A stretch of 64,000 bases of DNA from Fragum whitleyi. Taxonomy: Eukaryota; Mollusca; Bivalvia; Cardiida; Cardiidae. A program made the translations under genes and the position numbers. The notes beneath the pieces were generated by a model, which was not told the origin of the DNA, did no database searches, and worked only from the letters and a program-made list of their open reading frames with translations. Shown here piece after piece: positions 60,360 to 64,000 of this stretch (the stretch's first letter is position 1; each line of letters begins with the position of its first letter). The DNA lies in the NCBI GenBank assembly GCA_948146395.1, contig OX411549.1, positions 24,419,155 through 24,483,154 of the forward strand, read 5' to 3'.

Positions 60360-62340
60360 ATCACAGCAAAGGAAGCGAATGGAATAGGACGGGACTGTGA
60401 CTAATAGTTCATGTCTATGTGCGACAAAGCGACAGGTCAACCGTGGAAATGCACGACTATTCGTGCTCAAAAGAAAACACATTAGAATTCTGCGGTTGGG
60501 CTTGAAATATGGACATTCAATTTACCCGAGAGCTAGGAAGGACTTGGATAACCATCACTGTGTTGAATGAGGTTGACTAAACGGTGCTTTGCCAACAAGT
60601 GCACGCCCAAAGCGTAAAATAATATGCAATTATTTTGCACCGTTTTGCCATCCGTAACAGAGGACTCTATTCAGAGAAGAGGACCATAGACATTTTGAAT
60701 AAACTGGTTCTGAAGGCTTTCGGCAAAAAATAAGTAAGGATCAAACCCTGCTAAGCCGTAACAGCCCTTTTGTCGGGCCTTGACAATAAGTGCAGCTGCA
60801 CAATGAATGAAGAGGGACATTGATCTGCATGCCGTACATACAAAGAGTTACACAAAGAATATATTATAAAGTTATACAAAGAATAGTTTCTCAAAATACC
60901 AGTATTTAATTTTTCTAAGACGGACAACTAACGTAGATTTATGACTGCAAAAGGTTCATTTTGTTTAATTTTATGGAAAAGGAGGAAACGGTAGCCTTTT
61001 CTTATTCAATGAATGTGGCTGTAAAAAAGTTACGTATTAGCATTTTTCGTTATTCGAACTATAAAAAAATTGCTATTCTGCTCGCTTTCATTGCCATTTC
61101 AAATAATTCACGACCCTATTTATTAGCGGATAAAACGCCATTTAACTTACATATTTTTTAACGAAACCCTGTGTTGTGGAACTTCAAATGAATCTTCTCA
61201 CAGTCTCGTCGAGACGAGTAACACACCTTACAAACAGTTGAACTTGCGGATACGACAGATGAGAGTCAACTATGACAGATTCAGTGAATTTTGTGAAGTA
61301 AATTCGTATTCGTATGAATAAATGAACGAAGCTCTGGTAATTTAAAGTCGATAAATGGGAAGTGTAAGTGTTCAGTGCTTTTATAGATTAATCTTTACTC
61401 ATATCCTTCGCAAAGAAGGACACAATCATTGATTATTTCGGAATTTTCCCTATTAAAAATGTTACAAATTTGATTTCATGCTAAAATGGTTCGCCTATTT
61501 CTCAATCTGTTAAATCTATCGTAGTTGACTCTCGTAGGTCGTCCCCGCAATCGGTTGAACGGTGTGGGTAATATGTATTAGCACCCAGAAAACAGGTTTC
61601 GTCCCAGTATTTATAAGATATTTAAATTCGATTTTAATATCTCAATCTGTATCGCTGAAGATTATACGCCGTATAAAATTGTGTGCAATTGAGGCTGAGA
61701 GTGAGGTAACTCCAGTCTAAAGTATATCTTTCAAAATAAAACTCTATTTTGTTGGTATTCATTCTCGACGAGACAATCCAACGAGTACAAACAATATAGG
61801 ATTTAGAAGGGACTAGTTAAATATGTCAATTTGAAATGAAGAAAATTACCCGCCTCTTTCCGTAGCTTTGATTGAGTAATAGGACGATGATATGCATTTG
61901 TAATAACATGCAAGATTTAGGGGATTTCTTAAGTTGATATTATTACAAGGAACTTACATGGAAAAAGACTAACATGAGCTGAGTCGTCTATGGTCCCTAA
62001 ATCTTTGGTTGGATCCTTTTTTTTTTTTCAAACGTCTGTACCTCTACGCTCATTATTACATAATTGCGGTGTGGGCCCCTAGAAGTACGTTGAAATTGTC
62101 AATTTCGTGCTTGGATCGGGTTATGAAACAAACGCCTGTGTTTTGTCAAAGTTGTTCTACCATGTAAGGTTTGTCATTGTTTGGCAGCTTAACGGCAGGT
62201 TTTTCCTTTTCTTTTTTTCCCTTTTTTGATTGTGTTTAGATATTATGGATAGAAGATGTTGATAATTTTGAATTTGTTATAAGTATGCGGATGTACATAC
62301 AAACCGGAAAACGCGTAAGTTCAAGAGCCATTGACAAAGG
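60360..62340. other. Unassigned sequence, no gene seen
   Basis: Includes a weak relative of the TGCGTTCAGGATGAC hairpin (60560-60670) and a possible CAGGGAAAARGACTA MITE remnant (61960-62215). Reading frames are short and lack coding character. Confidence 0.4.
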
Positions 62341-62352
62341 TCACGCAACATA

Positions 62353-62895
62353 TACTGTTCACAAAAAGTAGAGGATATTGTGAGTTTGATTTTGTGTATT
62401 CTTGTCAGCTTAAAGCATCCATACATCTTCAGGGCCCCGTTTTTGAATCAACAAAGAAGCAAATTGTTTGATATTGTGACAATATCTGACTGTGAGACAC
62501 AAGGTTTGACAGCAGTCTGGACTTACGTTCTTCTGGTTTCCAGCGTACCATTGACTCACTTACGGTGAGCTTTCATTAGACCTCACATTATTCCAACAAA
62601 ATGTGATGCGAATACATGAAAGAGATAAACACTAAATATTTTTTCTCGAATTTATGCTCAACTGAAGTAAGAATTTTCATTACAACATATGCCATGTTGA
62701 AATAAGCGCTATACCCCTCTCTTCTTAAATGCTGAATTTGCAGGACATGTTTAGCAGAAAAGGGAATTCCATAACTACCATATCACCATGAGACAACTGC
62801 TAGTTGGCCAAGAATAAGTTAGATTGTCCTAAATTGTTTGCAGCCACAATAACCTTATGGATTGACAGATTATCCCCTACTTTTTGTGAACAGTA
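62353..62895. mobile_element. 543-bp mariner-type MITE, copy 2
   Basis: TACTGTTCACAAAAAGTAGA TIRs, TA duplicates at 62351-62352 and 62896-62897. Length and interior match copy 1, same orientation. Confidence 0.9.
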
Positions 62896-62899
62896 TACA

Positions 62900-64000
62900 T
62901 AAATGTAATTTTGTCATTTTCATATTTATCCTTATGCGTATGTACTTGGCGTTTGATGTACCCCAAAAGAATCTGACTTTTGATTGAAAAAAATTGAAAT
63001 GTCTACGGCACGTCAAAGTGCTATAGATATCCTGCTTCCGAAGATCGATAACGTTACTTTTCGAAAAATTACCAAGATATAAGGTCGGACCCCACCCGAT
63101 TTTTGGCCTTCTTTGTTCTATATAAAATTGCTCAGATTTCAGGTGCTGCAACGCATTCCACATCACTTCTCTTATATATTACGTCATTAGCGCTTCATCT
63201 ACATTCATAGATCTATCTTTTGAGACTAAAGAAACTTGGTCAAATCAGGTTATCTTTTGGGCTATTCAAGCGAGAGTAAAGGCACCGTCTTTTTCCCACC
63301 CATGAAGAGGACAGTTAGTTCGGGTATGCCCCCCGTCCCTTATCCGTCCTCCCGGAAAGGAAATCGTGCACAAAAAAGATCGAACAAAGCGTTATATTAA
63401 AGAAGAGATTCAAAACTAGCAAAAAATCACATAAATATGCACGTGGATCACTATTCTCCACTTCAAAATGCCATTTTAAAGACGAACTATTTTTCTTTAA
63501 GATCTACTTTTACCATACAACGACCTCCGGAAGTAAAATCCAGTGAGGTCACTCCTATATTTAAGAGCTTTTTGCACTCTTCTAACTTCTAAACACTTTG
63601 GTCAATGCTGGGGGGTATTGCGACCAAAGTTAAGTCAATAGAGTTATAATATTTTCATTTGTCACTGAAAAATGGCGCTTTTAGGACATGACCTGTTATG
63701 CGAAAAAAGGGAAAGAATTCGGAGTAGTGTTTTCTGTGATGTACCATGGTTACTTAATCAAATAATTCTTGGTAAAAGACCTTTGGAAATGATTGCTGAA
63801 AGTATACTTTTGAACTATTACTCGGTCCCAACTTATTAAGCAAAAAATGATAAACATAATTTTATTTTGGGGTAATAAAAAGGGGAGTTAATCATTGTTG
63901 GTCAAGGTTATTTTGACCTAAATTTCCACAATTTTCACGTTTTAATGCCAATAACAAGAACTAAATCCTAAAAAATATGAGCAATAAGAATGTTTTCTGT
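62900..64000. other. Unassigned right end, no gene seen
   Basis: A 98-codon open frame on the minus strand (62870-63166) begins in the MITE end and has no recognisable motif, so I do not call it. A decayed GACCTGTTATGCGAAAAAAG MITE end lies at 63690. Confidence 0.4.

Noticed and set aside
60961..61161. 66-codon plus-strand open frame with a hydrophobic stretch
   Set aside because: Isolated, AT-rich, no neighbouring exon or promoter evidence.
62870..63166. 98-codon open frame on the minus strand
   Set aside because: Starts within a MITE end region, shows no recognised motif or splice context; likely chance.

Overview
The window is eukaryotic genomic DNA, AT-rich and mostly non-coding. Long introns, many short interspersed repeats ending in a GGGGGCATAAAA-type tail, runs of GACGGACG and GACAGACA, tRNA-derived SINEs and numerous foldback and TIR elements all point to a marine bivalve mollusc, probably a heterodont (venerid-like) clam. 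That taxonomic call is inference from repeat style, not from a database match.

Only one protein-coding gene can be supported. It lies on the minus strand and fills the left two thirds of the window (stop codon at 1686, start codon at 45436). I could assemble 23 coding exons by hand. All splice sites are GT-AG, all phases agree, and the joined CDS is 3420 nt, or 1139 codons plus stop. Its N-terminal half is a PLP-dependent class V aminotransferase of the group II cysteine desulfurase / selenocysteine lyase type: PLP lysine in SCHK, persulfide-type cysteine in the RGGCACAGP loop. Its C-terminal quarter is a TtcA-like tRNA thiolase: PP-loop SGGKDS, then CSFC and CPAC cysteine pairs. A 1017-nt exon encoding a polar, probably disordered linker joins them. 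In bacteria these are two separate proteins, the sulfur donor IscS and the acceptor TtcA. A single polypeptide carrying both would be a self-contained sulfur relay for tRNA 2-thiolation, and this is the most interesting system in the window.

The gene is also a museum of local exon amplification. Exon 21 is preceded by a 13-unit, 75-bp tandem array in which every unit carries the splice acceptor and the first 12 codons in frame, without stops. Exon 10 has two extra 113-bp partial copies beside it. Exon 20 has three decayed copies downstream, one of which was later split by a 1-kb mariner element.

Intron 1 (38427-45276) holds a nested stack of transposons: a tRNA-derived SINE carries a 5.3-kb TIR element, which carries a 3.5-kb hAT-like element with an 8-bp target duplication, which carries a 606-bp TIR element (8-bp target duplication) and a TTAA-flanked MITE.

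From 45.5 kb to the right end I recognise no gene. This part holds triplet microsatellites, a 4.85-kb foldback element with ~186-bp arms enclosing a ~1.5-kb minisatellite (47945-49490), several TIR/MITE families and foldback hairpins. The remaining unique sequence between these has only short, unconvincing reading frames.
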